NCBI GenBank assembly: GCA_028023455.1
Contig: JAQFVV010012405.1
Coordinates: 2,129,677-2,193,676 of the forward strand
Direction: 5' to 3'
Length of the DNA: 64,000 bases
Origin: Epiperipatus broadwayi
Taxonomy: Eukaryota; Onychophora; Udeonychophora; Euonychophora; Peripatidae
Below the pieces are notes generated by a model. The model was not told the origin of the DNA, did no database searches, and saw only the letters and a list, made by a program, of their open reading frames with translations. Position numbers and translations under genes: made by a program. Of the stretch, positions 12,476 through 24,869 are shown in pieces (position 1 is the stretch's first letter; each line of letters starts with the position of its first letter).

Positions 12476-12886
12476 GTAAGTAAAAAGAACAAACTTAAAA
12501 CAATCATTGAAACGGTAATTAATAGTTTTAAATTAAACTGAAGTTTGAACTGATTGTATTTGTAGAATTTTACTGGTTTTTAATGATAGGTATCATAGAA
12601 GATATATTTTGGAACTTGTCTTTCTTTTCTTTCAAAAAGCGTATGCTTTTTTGTAAAATTTTACTTAACTGAAAAATTTTGATAGTAATAAAAAGTTATT
12701 AGTCTTTGATAAACAGGAAAATTGTATTTTAAAAAAATACAAATTACATTTAAAATTTTAAATACAAAGTAATTTCTGATAATTCAGAAAAACAAAAACA
12801 AAAAAACAACAAAACGTTTACTCTTTATTATTTTAGATAGTAGAAAGTTTATGTATATTTAATTTATGATTTGATTTTTACCTTAG

Positions 12887-12998
12887 ATCTTTGATGGATA
12901 CTATTAGACGTCATGAAGAAAAACAAGCCAAAGCTCAGGAGCAGAGAGAACGTTTAATGGAAGAAAAATCACAAAGATTGCGAGAGTTGTCAAAAAAA
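12887..12998 (+). CDS. SCAPER: SCAPER internal exon (start of coiled coil)
   Basis: The acceptor CCTTAG ends at 12886 and the donor GTAAAT starts at 12999. The exon supplies one base to complete the arginine codon left by the previous exon, then 37 codons, ending in phase 0. The peptide includes TIRRHEEKQAKAQEQRERL and RLRELSKK, rich in E, K, R and Q with no proline, so it opens the long coiled coil that characterises the middle of SCAPER. The RRHEEKQAKAQE core matches what I know of the family across animals. The downstream intron (12999-17565) contains a 0.5-kb palindrome and a hAT MITE. Confidence 0.92.
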
Positions 12999-13361
12999 GT
13001 AAATATTTTATTATTATTTCTGGATATTCTACTAATGTTTTTGATTTTGGCTATTGTTATATATTAGAATTGTGAATTCTGATGATTAGATAACTAGACT
13101 GAAATGTCATATTTTTGTTTAGAAACATTGAATTGATGGTATAATATGAAATCACATTCATTTTTATCAAAACTACCTGTAATAAATTACTTAATTATTC
13201 ACACCTAAGCTATATATTTAAAATGTTTCATATTTAGTCTCTTAATAAATCATATCTTTCATTTTCTTTTTATACTTTACACATTTCTATTATTAGTGTT
13301 GTAATTATATACAAAGAAATAACTATTATTATAATAAATCTGTGTTTCTGATGATCTCATT

Positions 13362-13373
13362 CCCCCCCCCCCC
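13362..13373. repeat. C12 homopolymer
   Basis: Twelve cytosines in a row in otherwise AT-rich intron. Read length is likely unreliable here. Confidence 0.9.
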
Positions 13374-13643
13374 ATCCTATTCCACTTACATAAATAAATT
13401 GAAATATGAAAGCTTTATTTTCATTTTATTATTATAATTATTTTTACTTCTTATTTTTATCCAAGTTTTTCCATAAAAAAAATCCATTTGTTACATTTTT
13501 CCATTTGTCACATCCTCGCATTTTGTAAACACATCTTTATTATTTATAAATATAAATTTATGTATATATACAATTAATAGTAGATTTTCATGGACTTTAT
13601 AGAAATAAGCATTTATTTTTATTGCGTCTGTATATAATTGTAA

Positions 13644-14139
13644 TTACATTCATATCGGCCTTTCAAGCCAATTGTGCAAACGCTTTGCGAGTGTTAAATA
13701 ATAAATGAATACCCTCTGACCAATACAAGATATAGAATTTATGCAGGAATAAAAAGAATCCTCTTATTCCTACGACTCAAATATTTATATATGAGCAAAT
13801 CTGAAGTACTGGAACAGAAGGCGTGACGATAGAACGGTCACTTTAAATTACTATATACAATGTCTGAATGAATGACGATTAGTAAATTCTAGAAAATTTC
13901 ATCAGCGTCATTCATTCAGACATTGTATATAGTAATTTAAAGTGACCGTTCTATCATCACTCCTTCTGTTCCAGTACTTCAGATTTGCTCATATATAAAT
14001 ATTTGAGTCGTAGGAATAAGAGGATTCTTTTTATTCCTGCATAAATTCTATATCTTGTATTGGTCAGAGGGTATTCATTTATTATTTAACACTCGCAAAG
14101 CGTTTGCACAATTGGCTTGAAAGGCCGATATGAATGTAA
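13644..14139. mobile_element. 496-bp palindromic foldback element
   Basis: The left arm 13644-13877 (234 bp) and right arm 13906-14139 (234 bp) are almost perfect reverse complements, separated by a 28-bp spacer. Arm ends read TTACATTCATATCGGCC on the left and its complement on the right. The arms keep several CpG sites (for example CGCTTTGCGAG), unlike the flanks. The only differences I noticed are near 13822-13830 versus 13954-13962. There is no coding frame. A 17-bp direct repeat, GGACTTTATAGAARTAA, occurs at 13592-13608 and 14140-14156, so the inserted unit may be 13609-14139, with about 35 unpaired bases at its left end. A transcript through SCAPER would form a very long hairpin here. 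Confidence 0.85.
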
Positions 14140-14250
14140 GGACTTTATAGAAGTAAATATCAACATTTTAATAGAAATTTCTGTGTATTTTTCTAAATAA
14201 TTTCACCTATGATGTAACCAAGTAAACAAACAATTCTGGTAGAGGATAGT

Positions 14251-15090
14251 TTACTTGTGAAAATATTTGAGAAGCTACGATATTTCAAGTTTTAAGTATA
14301 TAAATTATTTATAACTGACTTATGACTTTTATATAATCAGTTAAAAATGGTTTCACTTTTAGTTTAAAACTGAGTCAGACATATAGGACTAGCAGAAAAC
14401 ATGATTTCAGTTTGCAATGCCAGTTTTAATTGGTTACTTAATTTCTGGATATATATGATAGAAGTCCTCAATGAATGAAGGAGAATTCCTTATGTCTATA
14501 ACTAAATTGTTAATATTTTTTAAAAATATTCTGATCCACTGGCATAAATAAAAGAAATCCTACCATAAAGGATTATTATGTTGTGAAGAAGTTTTTTTTG
14601 ATTAAAAGATGAAATTAAAGAAAGTTTTGAGAAATATTAAGTAGAAGTTCCTAATAGATGGTTCAAATGATTTTTAAAGATTTTATTAACCAGATCAATA
14701 TTTTTCTAAATAGATTCTTTTTGTCATTTTCAATTTTTACATAATGTTCTCTTTAGCTTTTTTATTTTTCATTTTTTAAGTATGAAAATCATTAATATAT
14801 ATATATAATTTTTTGTAATCATTTTCCAGTAAATTATATGACCATAAATAAATATTTACATGTGAAAATATTTGAGAACCTATTTCAAGTTTAAAGCTAC
14901 AAACCACTAAATACAGCATGATCACCATTTTTATGCTTACACATGAGTAGGCACTATTAGAGATTTTATGCACAAACCTTCCTGCACCCATTGATTACTC
15001 TGGCTTGCACTGACTTGCGCTACAGTATGGAGAGTTTTGTGTGTAAATTATTTATAAACGAGTTATGACTTTTACATTATCACAAGTAAA
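14251..15090 (+). repeat. Duplicated intronic segment, second copy interrupted by a short insertion
   Basis: Copy 1 (about 14251-14340) reads TGTGAAAATATTTGAGAA, then TTTCAAGTTT, then TAAATTATTTATAACTGACT and TATGACTTTT. The second copy begins at about 14860 with the same opening and is resumed at about 15043 with TAAATTATTTATAAACGAGT and TATGACTTTT. About 147 extra bases (roughly 14895-15041) are inserted between the halves. The insert opens with AAACCACTAAATACAGCATG and ends with TATGGAGAGTTTTG, so it is a diverged member of the ACTCTCCATA repeat family. Copy 1 therefore gives an approximate empty site. Confidence 0.6.
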
Positions 15091-16812
15091 TATTTATTTA
15101 TAAATAAATGATTTATTTATAATTTATTGATTGATTAAGAGTTTTTTTATATATATATCATAATACATAGATATAAACTTCGTTAAATCATTTGCCTTCT
15201 CTATAATTAATATGTTAAATATTAGCCTCAATCTTGTTATAATAAATATATTCTTTTAATCAACTTTTATATATTTTTTTCTATCTGTTATACTTAATGA
15301 TTTTTAAAACTGCATATTTATTCCACTTATTATATATTAAATAAAGTGATAGAAATTCATTATCCTGCAATATTATTCAAATGAGTTTTTATGTTTTGAA
15401 TATATTTATATTACTAAAATATGATATTAACAAGCTATTAGATATTTTTGCAACCATGTTTCTATTATTTTAATTTAATCTGTTTTCCTTAAAAAAAAAA
15501 TTTTTTTTTTGGCTTTTGTTACATTTAATATTCTACTTAAAAGTACACTTTCATTTTTATTAATATTTATTTAATTATTCAACACATTTTTTTTCTCTTT
15601 CTATCACATTTTTATTATCTTTACATACAATTTCTTTGTTTTTTTTTATACTATATAATTTCAAAACTTTTTGCCAATTTCATTTTTGGCATATGTTATT
15701 TTCAGTTAATTTCATTTACTTTTAATTTATATTTTGCTATTTTTTCTATTTTCTAAATATCTATTTCACTTTTGAAAAACTTTTTTAATCATTAATTTGT
15801 CAGTCCTTAGTTGTCTCTATTTTTATTTGGTTGTAAAAATAAAATATGTTTTAAATTTTACTTTGCCATGACAATCTTTATAAATATTAATAGTTGTATT
15901 TTAATTTTCAAAAAATTGATTAAGCCTCCATTCATTTTTTAAGCTTCTTTTTTTTTTTTCTCTTTGCTTTAATATTTATTGTTAGGAGCACTTTTTTTTT
16001 TTACGTTATTCCAGAACTTTTCTGTAAACTTGAATAATCATTGGATACTAGATAATAGTTATTAATCAAGATCAGTTCTGGATTTGGCTTTCATCAGTAA
16101 GGCCTTAGTTTCAAAAGTGGAATCATTGCATAACCAATCAGGAGATGTGGATATAATTACAGTACTATTTTAAAATGTACTTAAAACTTATACCATTCTT
16201 CTTGAAACTGAATAAAGATATCTGAAAATTCATGTTTCAAGAATATATGATGGAATGAAGACTGTAAGAATATAGAAAAAGAAAGATGAAGTTGATGTGT
16301 TTTATGTATTTATATAATGGACAAACAGATATATTAATTTTTAACTGAAGTTTAAATCTGGTCTAAAATTAATTTCTAGTTTAATAAATGATTGCTAATA
16401 ATTATTAATATACTTATATGAAATAGTTGGTATAAAAATTTGAGTACAGAAAATTTAATATAAATCAACTTGTCATAGTAGCCCTGCCATCTAAATTTAA
16501 TGTTTATTTTTGAATAGGGTGAAGAGAACCTATTCTTGAAAACACATGAGTAAGCTGAAATAGTCATTTGATGTTTTCTTAATATTTGTTTTTCATTTTA
16601 ATAACATCATCATCATAATCAGCTTTGTAACTCTTTTATATAAATGCTATTTTAGAAATTTTTTATTTTGCAAGGTCATTTTGTAGCAACAACTTTTTTT
16701 CTTTCAATTATTTTTATTATCTAATTTTATTATATCCTATTCATATTTTCCAAATCAGTATTTTTATTTTTGCTCATGATATGTCTTACTGAATCGGTAT
16801 ATTTATTATTTT
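15091..16812. other. SCAPER intron, nothing recognised
   Basis: Very T-rich and A-rich sequence with many homopolymers. No coding, repeat-end or RNA signal is seen. Confidence 0.55.
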
Positions 16813-17351
16813 GGTAATACAGCATCTATTGATCCACACCGCCTGATGGTGCTGTTTCTGTGCTAAAGCACATAAATATGCTGTTTACAAGGCCACTCAT
16901 AGATCTTATGACCTGTAAACTGTTCAAACACTAAGATGTTGAAGAGCATCCTTACCCCAACATCTCTAGTATGTTGAACATTATTAGCGACAATCAAAAA
17001 GACTTCGAAAACCAAAAAAAAAAAAAAAAGTTTCTTAAAAAAAATAAAAATAAAAAAAGACCGGACAAAAAGAAATGTTTGTTTTAATTTAAAAAAAAAA
17101 GTAAAAAGACAGAATATTTTAAAAAGGCCAAACCCCCATTTTTTTTGTTATTTTTAAGAAATATACATCAAACTGGTTACAAAAAAAAAAACAAAAACAA
17201 CAACAACAACAAAAAAATAAAAATGAAGTAAATCCAAAAATTCAAAACAAATCAACAAAATTTTAAAAACAGTCCAGTAATGTTATATCTATTCGTTTTT
17301 CACTAGTAACAGCGCCATCAGATGGTTTGGATCAATAGATGCTGTATTACC
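16813..17351. mobile_element. hAT-type MITE, 539 bp, with 8-bp target duplication
   Basis: The terminal inverted repeats begin GGTAATACAGCATCTATTG and extend about 45 bp on each side to GGTGCTGTT, with a few mismatches. The element is bounded by a perfect 8-bp direct repeat, ATTATTTT, at 16805-16812 and 17352-17359. An 8-bp duplication is the hallmark of hAT insertion. The interior carries no open frame; about 17010-17260 is A-rich low-complexity sequence. It ends only about 200 bases before the SCAPER exon at 17566. The intact duplication suggests a relatively recent insertion. Confidence 0.88.
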
Positions 17352-17565
17352 ATTATTTTATAGACAAGTTTAACACTCATTCATATATATATAAGATAAT
17401 GATCATTTTCTAGTGATAATAAATATATTTTATAGATATGCTTTTTTTTTTTCTTAATTATTTATTTTAGCAAAAAAAAATTGTAAAAGTTCTTAAACTT
17501 GTACCATATAAATTTTTAGTTTTTTTGTTTTAATATCTATTTTTTTTTAAATTTTACTTTACAAG

Positions 17566-17706
17566 GTTGAAGAGGTTAGAGCTTATAAAGAAGAATTATT
17601 ACGACAAAGAAGAATGACTATGGAGAAGAAACTCCAAAGAGCTGAAGAAAAAAGACAAGTACAGTTGAAAATGAAAATACGAAAGGCTCATGAAGAAGAG
17701 ACAAAA
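17566..17706 (+). CDS. SCAPER: SCAPER internal exon (coiled coil continuation)
   Basis: The acceptor TTTACAAG ends at 17565 and the donor GTAAAT begins at 17707. The exon is 141 bases, exactly 47 codons, phase 0 at both ends. It begins VEEVRAYKEELLRQRRMTME and ends KAHEEETK, continuing the charged helical region without a break. In the family the next conserved segment begins with a VNEIAF-like motif, which I looked for in all frames of the + strand to 64000 and did not find. The next intron is therefore at least 46 kb, or an exon has been missed or lost. No alternative start or stop was seen, and no second host gene is evident on either strand. Confidence 0.9.
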
Positions 17707-19170
17707 GTAAATTTTTTTTTTCTCTTTCTTTAATATTAAGTTAATATATCAGCACTTAAAAATTGTAATTTTCAGTAACTTTATAATTTTTTTTATGGAG
17801 AAGAAATAGATTTTAGAAAGGAAATAGAAAAATAGTATATTGTTTTTTTCTCCATTAGTATCAATATGTTATTTAATATTTGAATTTCTAAATGAAATAA
17901 AAGTATATATTTGGAAATTCATTTTGTCTTTTATAATGGGAGATCTTTTAACATTTCAGAAACAGAAATTTCAGATTGAACTTTGAGCCAAGAATCTTTA
18001 GCTTTCAAATCTGCTTTTGCAGTATAGAAAATGTTAATTTATAATAATGAATAAAAATTATTTTACACTGGAAATCCCCCCTCCCCTCCTTCCTTTCCTA
18101 AAAAATGCAAATCACACTAGATATAGCATGTTTATTATTTCGTTTTCATTAAAATTTGATTATCATACATATTCTTCTGATATGTTTTATTTTTATTATT
18201 ATTTCACGAAGTTGATGAAATAATCAATTTTATTTTGTGATTAAAGAAATGTTTTTTTATTTATTACATATATTTATAGGGGCATTGTAAATTCAAAAAA
18301 GTCTTAATCAAATGTCGTAAATTATAATTAATATTAAAGGGGTTGAAAAGTTCATATTTAAGTATTTTACATCTCTGGAACCAATCAGCCATTCTGTATT
18401 TTTTGTAACAAACAACTCAATATTTATCACATTAATTATTTAACAACAAAAACTAATCCAGATATCAGTTGGATTTATATATATATAAATCACCTGCAAC
18501 AGCCACTTATAAATGTACATGGTTATTTCAACTCCAAGAGGAAACAGAAAAAACTAATAAGCCAAAAAATAAAAATAATACTAGAGATGAGTTTTATAAT
18601 GACTATATAAATTTATTTTGAATCAGAAATATATTCATATATAGAACACTATTCATTATTCTGTTCATTTGATATTTTGTAATGCTGTTATTTTACTTCT
18701 TTTTTAACAAACTTGTCTTTCTGAAATGCTTCAATGTCTTATTCAATTATAGTTCTCCAATGTATTCTATTCTTTGTCATGCCAATGAAAATAATGAATA
18801 CCTTTGAAATAATCTTTGTGAAGTAAAGTGATATGACTCTTCCATGAAATCCATACTCATTCTCAGCATAAAACACCGTTTATGTTTTTCATCCATTTCA
18901 CCTGTCCAATTCAATGAAAATGTGATGTTACAATAGTGGAGATCTATCATTTCCTTCAAGAACATATTGATTGGTCTTAAGATTTTGCTATTGTATTTTT
19001 AAAATTTTTTGAGTTCTTAAATAATTTTTTTTTAAAGTTGTTATATTTATATAAGAAGAGAAGTTAGTTTGTAGTTGAAATTAGAAAAAGAACTGTTCAA
19101 TATAAATTGTAATCATCGGAAACGTAAAAGTTGGAAATTATAAAAGCATATTGTTTTCAATTCAAAACAA
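17707..19170. other. SCAPER intron, nothing recognised
   Basis: AT-rich sequence following the last SCAPER donor. The next SCAPER segment is not encoded here. The 62-codon minus-strand frame near 18.8 kb has no family signal. Confidence 0.55.
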
Positions 19171-19176
19171 AACAAC

Positions 19177-19243
19177 ACTCTCCATATAGTAGTGCCATAT
19201 AGTATGAGATAGTGATCATGTGATGTTTAGTGGTTTAACATAT
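19177..19243 (-). repeat. ACTCTCCATA repeat-family copy
   Basis: AACAACACTCTCCATATAGT is followed by AGTGCCATATAG and GATCATGTGATGTTTAGTGG. The reverse complement matches the copy at 27846-27890 almost base for base, except that the 27.9-kb copy lacks about 18 internal bases. Confidence 0.7.
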
Positions 19244-19559
19244 TGTTTTCAAAGTAAAAGTAAAGTATTCCAGAAGAAAAGATAAGAAATAACTAATTAT
19301 AGATAAAGAATGGTTGCTTAATTAAAGAAATAAAAACAAAAGGATAGTCATTTGTTTAATAAGAAATAATAAATATGGAATTTTGAAATGCTATAGTCGT
19401 ATTTGTTTAATTAACAAAATAATAATGAGAAGAAAAAATGGGAATTAAAAAACAGGAAATATTTTGTTTGTGATTAAATTAAAATTTACTATGGCAATAT
19501 TTAATTAGTGTGAAGATAAGATAAGAAAATATGTAGCAACATAAATAGGGAGAAATTTT

Positions 19560-19860
19560 GGATACAACTGTTGTATGTTTTCGTTGTCTTTTGTGGGAGA
19601 TGTCTCTGTCGCCGAGCAGTTAGCTGAAAAAGATCGCCTTGAGTGTTAACCCGCAGTCATCGAGGAGTTTCCTATCCCAGTTACCAGTTGCTTGAAGGTT
19701 AATGAGGTGGTTAGTTTTCCATACAGATTGCCCTGATCTTATTATTTTTTATATACCTGAGAAGGCTCGCAGAGGAATTACTACCAGGGGTAATATGATT
19801 TTATTTTGTCAGTCTGTCTCTAGTGAAATACATCTGTATGTGTAGATGTTGAGAACAGTA
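19560..19860. other. Less AT-rich segment of unknown origin
   Basis: This 300-bp block has clearly more G and C and several CpG (TGTCGCCGAGCAG, ATCGCC, CATCGAGG) than either flank. It has no long open frame. It could be part of a transposon, a SINE-like unit or a regulatory block; nothing decides between these. Confidence 0.35.
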
Positions 19861-20149
19861 TTGAGATTGAATTCTAAATGTTTCAGTTAATGTAGATTGC
19901 ATAGTGGTGTTATATATTTTGTCTTTTTATTCAATAAATAAGTAAATTTTCATTATATTGGGTATTTAAATTTTTTTCTGTTATTGTATTTTGCTGTGAT
20001 CTATTACATTTTTTTGTTTCAGGTAGGTAGCAAAAGTCTCACTTTCACACAATAAATTAAATAAAATAAATTTCACTAGTTTCTAACCATTCAAGTTAAA
20101 AGTTATGAAATTTTTTTCTATTATTAGCTGACAAAAAGACTTGTTTTTT

Positions 20150-21650
20150 TTGAACTTTAATTACTAAACAAACGTCTTCATATGTTGTCTTAAAATGTTT
20201 AATACATTCTGTAGATCATCATTTTGAATTTCCAACAATAGCACAATAATCAGCATAGTGTAAATCCAGAATCCAAGAAGATGAAATTATTGCTTTTGCT
20301 TTTTAATTGATAGAGAATAAAAAATCCTACAATCAAACCTGTATCACATCTTGATCCCTGCAAGACCACAGTCATAAAAATTGAAAATAATAGTGGAGGA
20401 ATTTGATTTTCAAGGTCTTGGATGTTGTGATAAGAAAAGCTTATAATTTACATGTTTTAAATATGTTTAGCGCTTTTGAAACGTGAGTTTTTATTGCAAA
20501 TACTTCAGATTTTTTACCTATAGTAAAAAACTTTCTCCCAATCCATCATGTAGAAACTATATAATATGAATAAACTTTGGTGGATAATCAATTAATTTCA
20601 AACACTATAGACCTGCTACATTAATTGCATCAAATACCTGGACCATAATAAATAAAAACAATATATGAATTACTCTTTCATTCTTGACACATTTCTTGAA
20701 TTTGTCTCACAATAAAAACTATGTCTGTAGTGAATCTTGATTTTCTAAAACTTTAGTGGATCATTTTGGTGGACATTCGTCTATAGATGGAAGCAATCTA
20801 TTCAACAAAATTCTTGAAAATACTTTTGCTGTTATAGATAATAATAGTATTTCTTTCTAATTACTACAATATTTATCTATTCCTTTTATTTTTAAAATTG
20901 GAATGATAGAAGCATTCTTGGAGTTAAACCCAGTATCTTCATGAGTCCATGTATTCCTAAAAAATATTAACATTTTTGAAGTTAATGTATCACCACTGTA
21001 TTTTAAAAATTCTCCAAGTATCTTATCAGCATCTGTAGTCTTTCAATTCTATGATTACAAAGAGTTGTTTGATTTCATTACGTTTAAATCTAAATGAGTA
21101 GATAAGATAGATAAACATTAAAGTTTGTTATTTCAATTTTTGCATTATTGTTTAAAATAAAGTCAAACTATCCCTTTCATCTCTTCAAAATATTATTATC
21201 ATCATATAAGAGAGAGCCATTGATGAATTTAATAAGATTGTGATACTAATATTTAGATCCATATTTTAATGCATCATAAAAAAATCTAAAGTGATCATGA
21301 TCAATGAATGTCATATTTTTTTTGCAGATTTAATTCACTAATCACTTTTAAACCTTATTGTCAGTCATTGAACGTCTGCATTTTCATTATTCTGCCAAAC
21401 AGAAAATTTCATTGTTGAAATTTACTTCTAAAAATGAGCATTTCTTTGTGAATATGATGAGATATTTTTTTGAAGTATAATTATTTTAACACTGAAGCAT
21501 ATTAATCTATGATATATCTAATACTTTGTGCTTGAAAGTGCTCCTGCTGAAGTAATATGGCAGTTCTATTTTAGTCGGACTTTTAGCTTTAACATCCACT
21601 GTTTTGAGCATGGGTACATCCAAGTTTCTTTATAGTAATATTTCTGCTTA
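20150..21650 (-). pseudogene. Decayed non-LTR reverse transcriptase, second LINE family
   Basis: On the minus strand the frames recover an RT fingers/palm order. Around 20960-20870 one reads ASIIPILKIKGIDKYCSN, then KEILLLSITAKVFSRILLNR (20870-20800), equivalent to the widespread IIPxxKKGD...YRGITLLS...K-x-x-x-RILLNRL block of invertebrate LINEs. Around 20690-20640 ERVIHILFLLW stands where the first catalytic aspartate motif belongs. Around 20260-20190 LLLEIQNDDLQNVLN follows the position of the YADD box. Several stops and frameshifts interrupt it and the catalytic aspartates are not visible. The family differs from the RTE/CFDP2-like copies at 9.2, 22.6 and 63 kb. A second copy of the 3' part lies at 58.6 kb on the same strand. 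Confidence 0.7.
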
Positions 21651-22159
21651 AACAAAGGTATTCACGATAGTCAATTTATATGTTGGGCAAACAACAATAA
21701 TAAAGTGAGCATAGATACAATTATGTAAGCCCCATTTTAATGCCATTAATATTTCTTTGATATATTGATGAATTCCACGAATAGAAAATACTAAATTAGA
21801 CACTAAAGCAAATTCAACACCATTCATTCTTTTTTCAATAATTTATCTATTTTTTCAAAAAGAAACAAAAACACTCTAACTATCTACCTATTTTATTAAA
21901 CTTCCTTCCTGTGTGAAAATCCTGACAATTACATAATCACCAGTCTGGCCTCCATTTAAGTTTGCACACTCTACAAGCTATTTAGAACAAAATAGTTACA
22001 TTTATAATATTTATGTTTAGTAAAATCTTGTAGCTGTTGGAGACTGAATGCAGAGAATCTCCAAATTTTGGACTTATATTACCACTTGTGATTTTATATT
22101 TGGCCACTTACAAAAGAAGGATAATTACATTATTGGTAGAAAAATTATAATATGGTATA

Positions 22160-22312
22160 GTGAGTCATACACAAATGGTTTACTGCAGTAGTAGAGTGTT
22201 AAACTCTGGAGTGTAAAGTTCTTGTATTGAATTCAGGTTTGTCACTTCCAGCATTCAAATTTCTTAGGAACTCCTCAGTAATAAAGCCATTTATTTATTT
22301 ATTTATTATTAA
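22160..22312 (+). mobile_element. tRNA-derived SINE copy
   Basis: A tRNA-like head with a box A-like GTAGTAGAGTGTTAAACTC, an anticodon-stem-like CTCTGGAGTGTAAAGTTC and a decayed box B leads into GTCACTTCCAGCATTCAAAT and TTTCTTAGGAACTCCTCAGT. It ends in (ATTT)n at about 22290-22312. The copy at 47.5 kb shares head, body and the ATT-rich tail. That combination is the usual build of a tRNA-type SINE mobilised by a LINE. Confidence 0.65.
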
Positions 22313-22599
22313 ATAGGACTTTGTGAAGGTAAAAGTAAAAAAGAAATATTGATTTGTAAAGCATGCATGCTTTATTTTATTTAGATATAAATATTTGAAA
22401 GTATTAAGTGGGTGGAATTCATTACAAATAAGAATTGAAAGAAATACATGATGGGGGGTAGATGATGTCTCCAATAGGATAATTTATATTAGTTATTGAT
22501 ATTATTCAAAGATTAAATCATGTATATACTTCAATAATTACTCAGATGATAAAGTATTGATTTGTTATATTCATATACAGAATGATTGGAACAGACCGA

Positions 22600-24760
22600 T
22601 GAACATTTTAAAATTATTAAGATGGATTTTAATAGTAGAATTGGAAACTATTTGAAACTGCAGTGGATAAATTTGAATATGAAGACTAAAGTGGAAGTTA
22701 TTTTCTTGAGGAATTTGTAGGGGGGGGGGGGGAGTACCATATTACCATTTATTTTTTAAATCATCTTTTAATTTTGTAATATTCAAATTTTATTAATTAG
22801 TCTTATGTTTTAATTTGTTCAACTATCTTTCTTAGAGATTTTTATTCACCTATAATGTATAATTTGTTAAATTATAGAAGAAAAGAATTTTTTGAGACAG
22901 ATTGATGAACAATTAAAGCATAAGATTCTTTAACAAAATTTGATCATTGCGAAAAATATTATATAAGTGCAATGCTAAGAGGATGGAGAGTACTAAATAA
23001 TAATGTTTTACCATTATAAATTTTTTTAAAACAATAATGCAAAGAGAAAATGAATATGGAAGCATCAAATGAAAGGCAGCAGAGTTGAATTTCTTCAAGT
23101 AATATTTAAGACTCAAAATGCTTAAAAGATTCGCCTCATGAAATGATTATACACCAATAAAATGTTAATATGAAACTAGAGACATACTTAAAAGAAATTA
23201 ACTAATTTACTGAAACATTTTATTGTTTGCTGTTTTTTTTGTTTATAGCAGGAACAAAAAAAAAAATCACGATAAGAAAATATTTTCAGAAAGATTTGCT
23301 AGTGATGCCAATATTGGTCTTTAATAATATAACCAGCCCAAACTAATAAATAATCTAGCTGTTTTAAGTGATAATAATTTAAAAGCACTCTTTTTGGAAG
23401 AACTAAATATATGTAATTCTATAAAATAATATGGGAAAGAGTTAATGATGATATAAGAAAATATAACTATGAAATAAGAAGGAAAGATATAGTAAAGAAT
23501 AAAATGTCATTTTGATATTGAAAAGTTATTTTGCAAATAAGAAGAGGGCATATGGTTGCTAAAAACAGGACTGATATTGTGAGCTGTGTGGAGAACTATA
23601 TATTTAACTGAAGAGATGAGACATGCAGTTATATCTATAATATAAAAAAAAGCTACCAGACATGATGAATTATTATAAATATTTTAGAAGAAGTAGGTGA
23701 TAAATTAGAGGAACGACTACAACTTATAGGCAAAATACCTATATGATAAGGATATGCTGTACCAATCAACAACAAAAATGTATTAATGATATTAATATTA
23801 AAGAAAGCTGAATTAAAAAAAAAAGATGTTAGTATTTTCAATCTATTCACTTTCTGCCATTTGAGAATAATATTTTTTAAAATCATCTAGATTGTCTACA
23901 GTATATTAAACGGTTTCAAAAAACAAAAACAAAAAAAAAAAGAAAAATTTTGGATTTAATAGTGATTGTAGAACAGCAGAATGAAATTATAGAAAGCATT
24001 TATTAGTATGAATTACTTTTAACAATGGATTTACAGACTATGAAGGATGTCTGAATCTATAAATGTTTTGATTGCATACAAATCTTTGGAATATTATTCC
24101 AGAATATTGGCAAATTCTGAGGTATATTTATCAGAATATAATAACATTGATTAATGTACTTGATATATCAAGAAGTATAGCATTAGCAAGGAGGCATGAT
24201 AGGGTTTTTCTCTCCAAATTGTTTGATTAAAATGGGAAATAAAGATAGTAAAAATAAATTAAAATTATACAAGCTGTCTTACTAGAACTATGGATGAAAG
24301 TAAAGAAGTAAGACTAAATAATAAACATTAAAAAGATTAAGATAATGCTCAGTGAATTATTAGGAAGTTTAAGAAAAAAAGTTTGCTAGTAATGAATTAG
24401 AAGTTTAGTATTTGTAAATACCTTCGACATTGTAGATCAAAAAATAATTGATAAAAGTAATCACAGAGTTAAACATGGAAAAAAAAACGTTTTATGGTTG
24501 AAAGAAAGCTTTTATACATTCTCCCAATGCTTACTTGAGGATCTGAAACTTGGACATTTAACAGAACTATTCTTAGTCAGGAGACAACATATTGCAATAT
24601 TTTGAAGTGTTGATTAGCATTTATAAAGAAGGTTTGAAAGTGAAGTTGATAAATGAATCAATTTTAGTGGTTTAAGAGGCAAAAATAATTGACTGGATAA
24701 TAGGAAGTTAATTGAAGTAGTACATTAGATTTTAAGAGGTTTAAAAGATATAGAATGGGA
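22600..24760 (+). pseudogene. Decayed RTE-type LINE, second copy
   Basis: This copy shows the endonuclease motif DFNSRIGN near 22620. RINDDIRKYNYEIRRKDIVK follows near 23440, collinear with RINNDIRQWN of the 9.2-kb copy. A C-terminal remnant with GSETWTFNRT appears near 24540-24570, equivalent to the conserved YGSETW tail of RTE elements. Stops and frameshifts are very frequent and the RT core is hardly readable, so this copy is older than or more decayed than the one at 9.2-11.8 kb. A G-run of 13-14 at about 22720 lies within it. Confidence 0.65.
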
Positions 24761-24869
24761 ATTGTATTTGGGATAGATGAGATTAGGATGTTTGATGAAG
24801 TGTTAGTATATATTTAGAGAGACCATTGTTTTCAGTGGATAAAAAAAGCTTTATAAAATATTTAATTTA

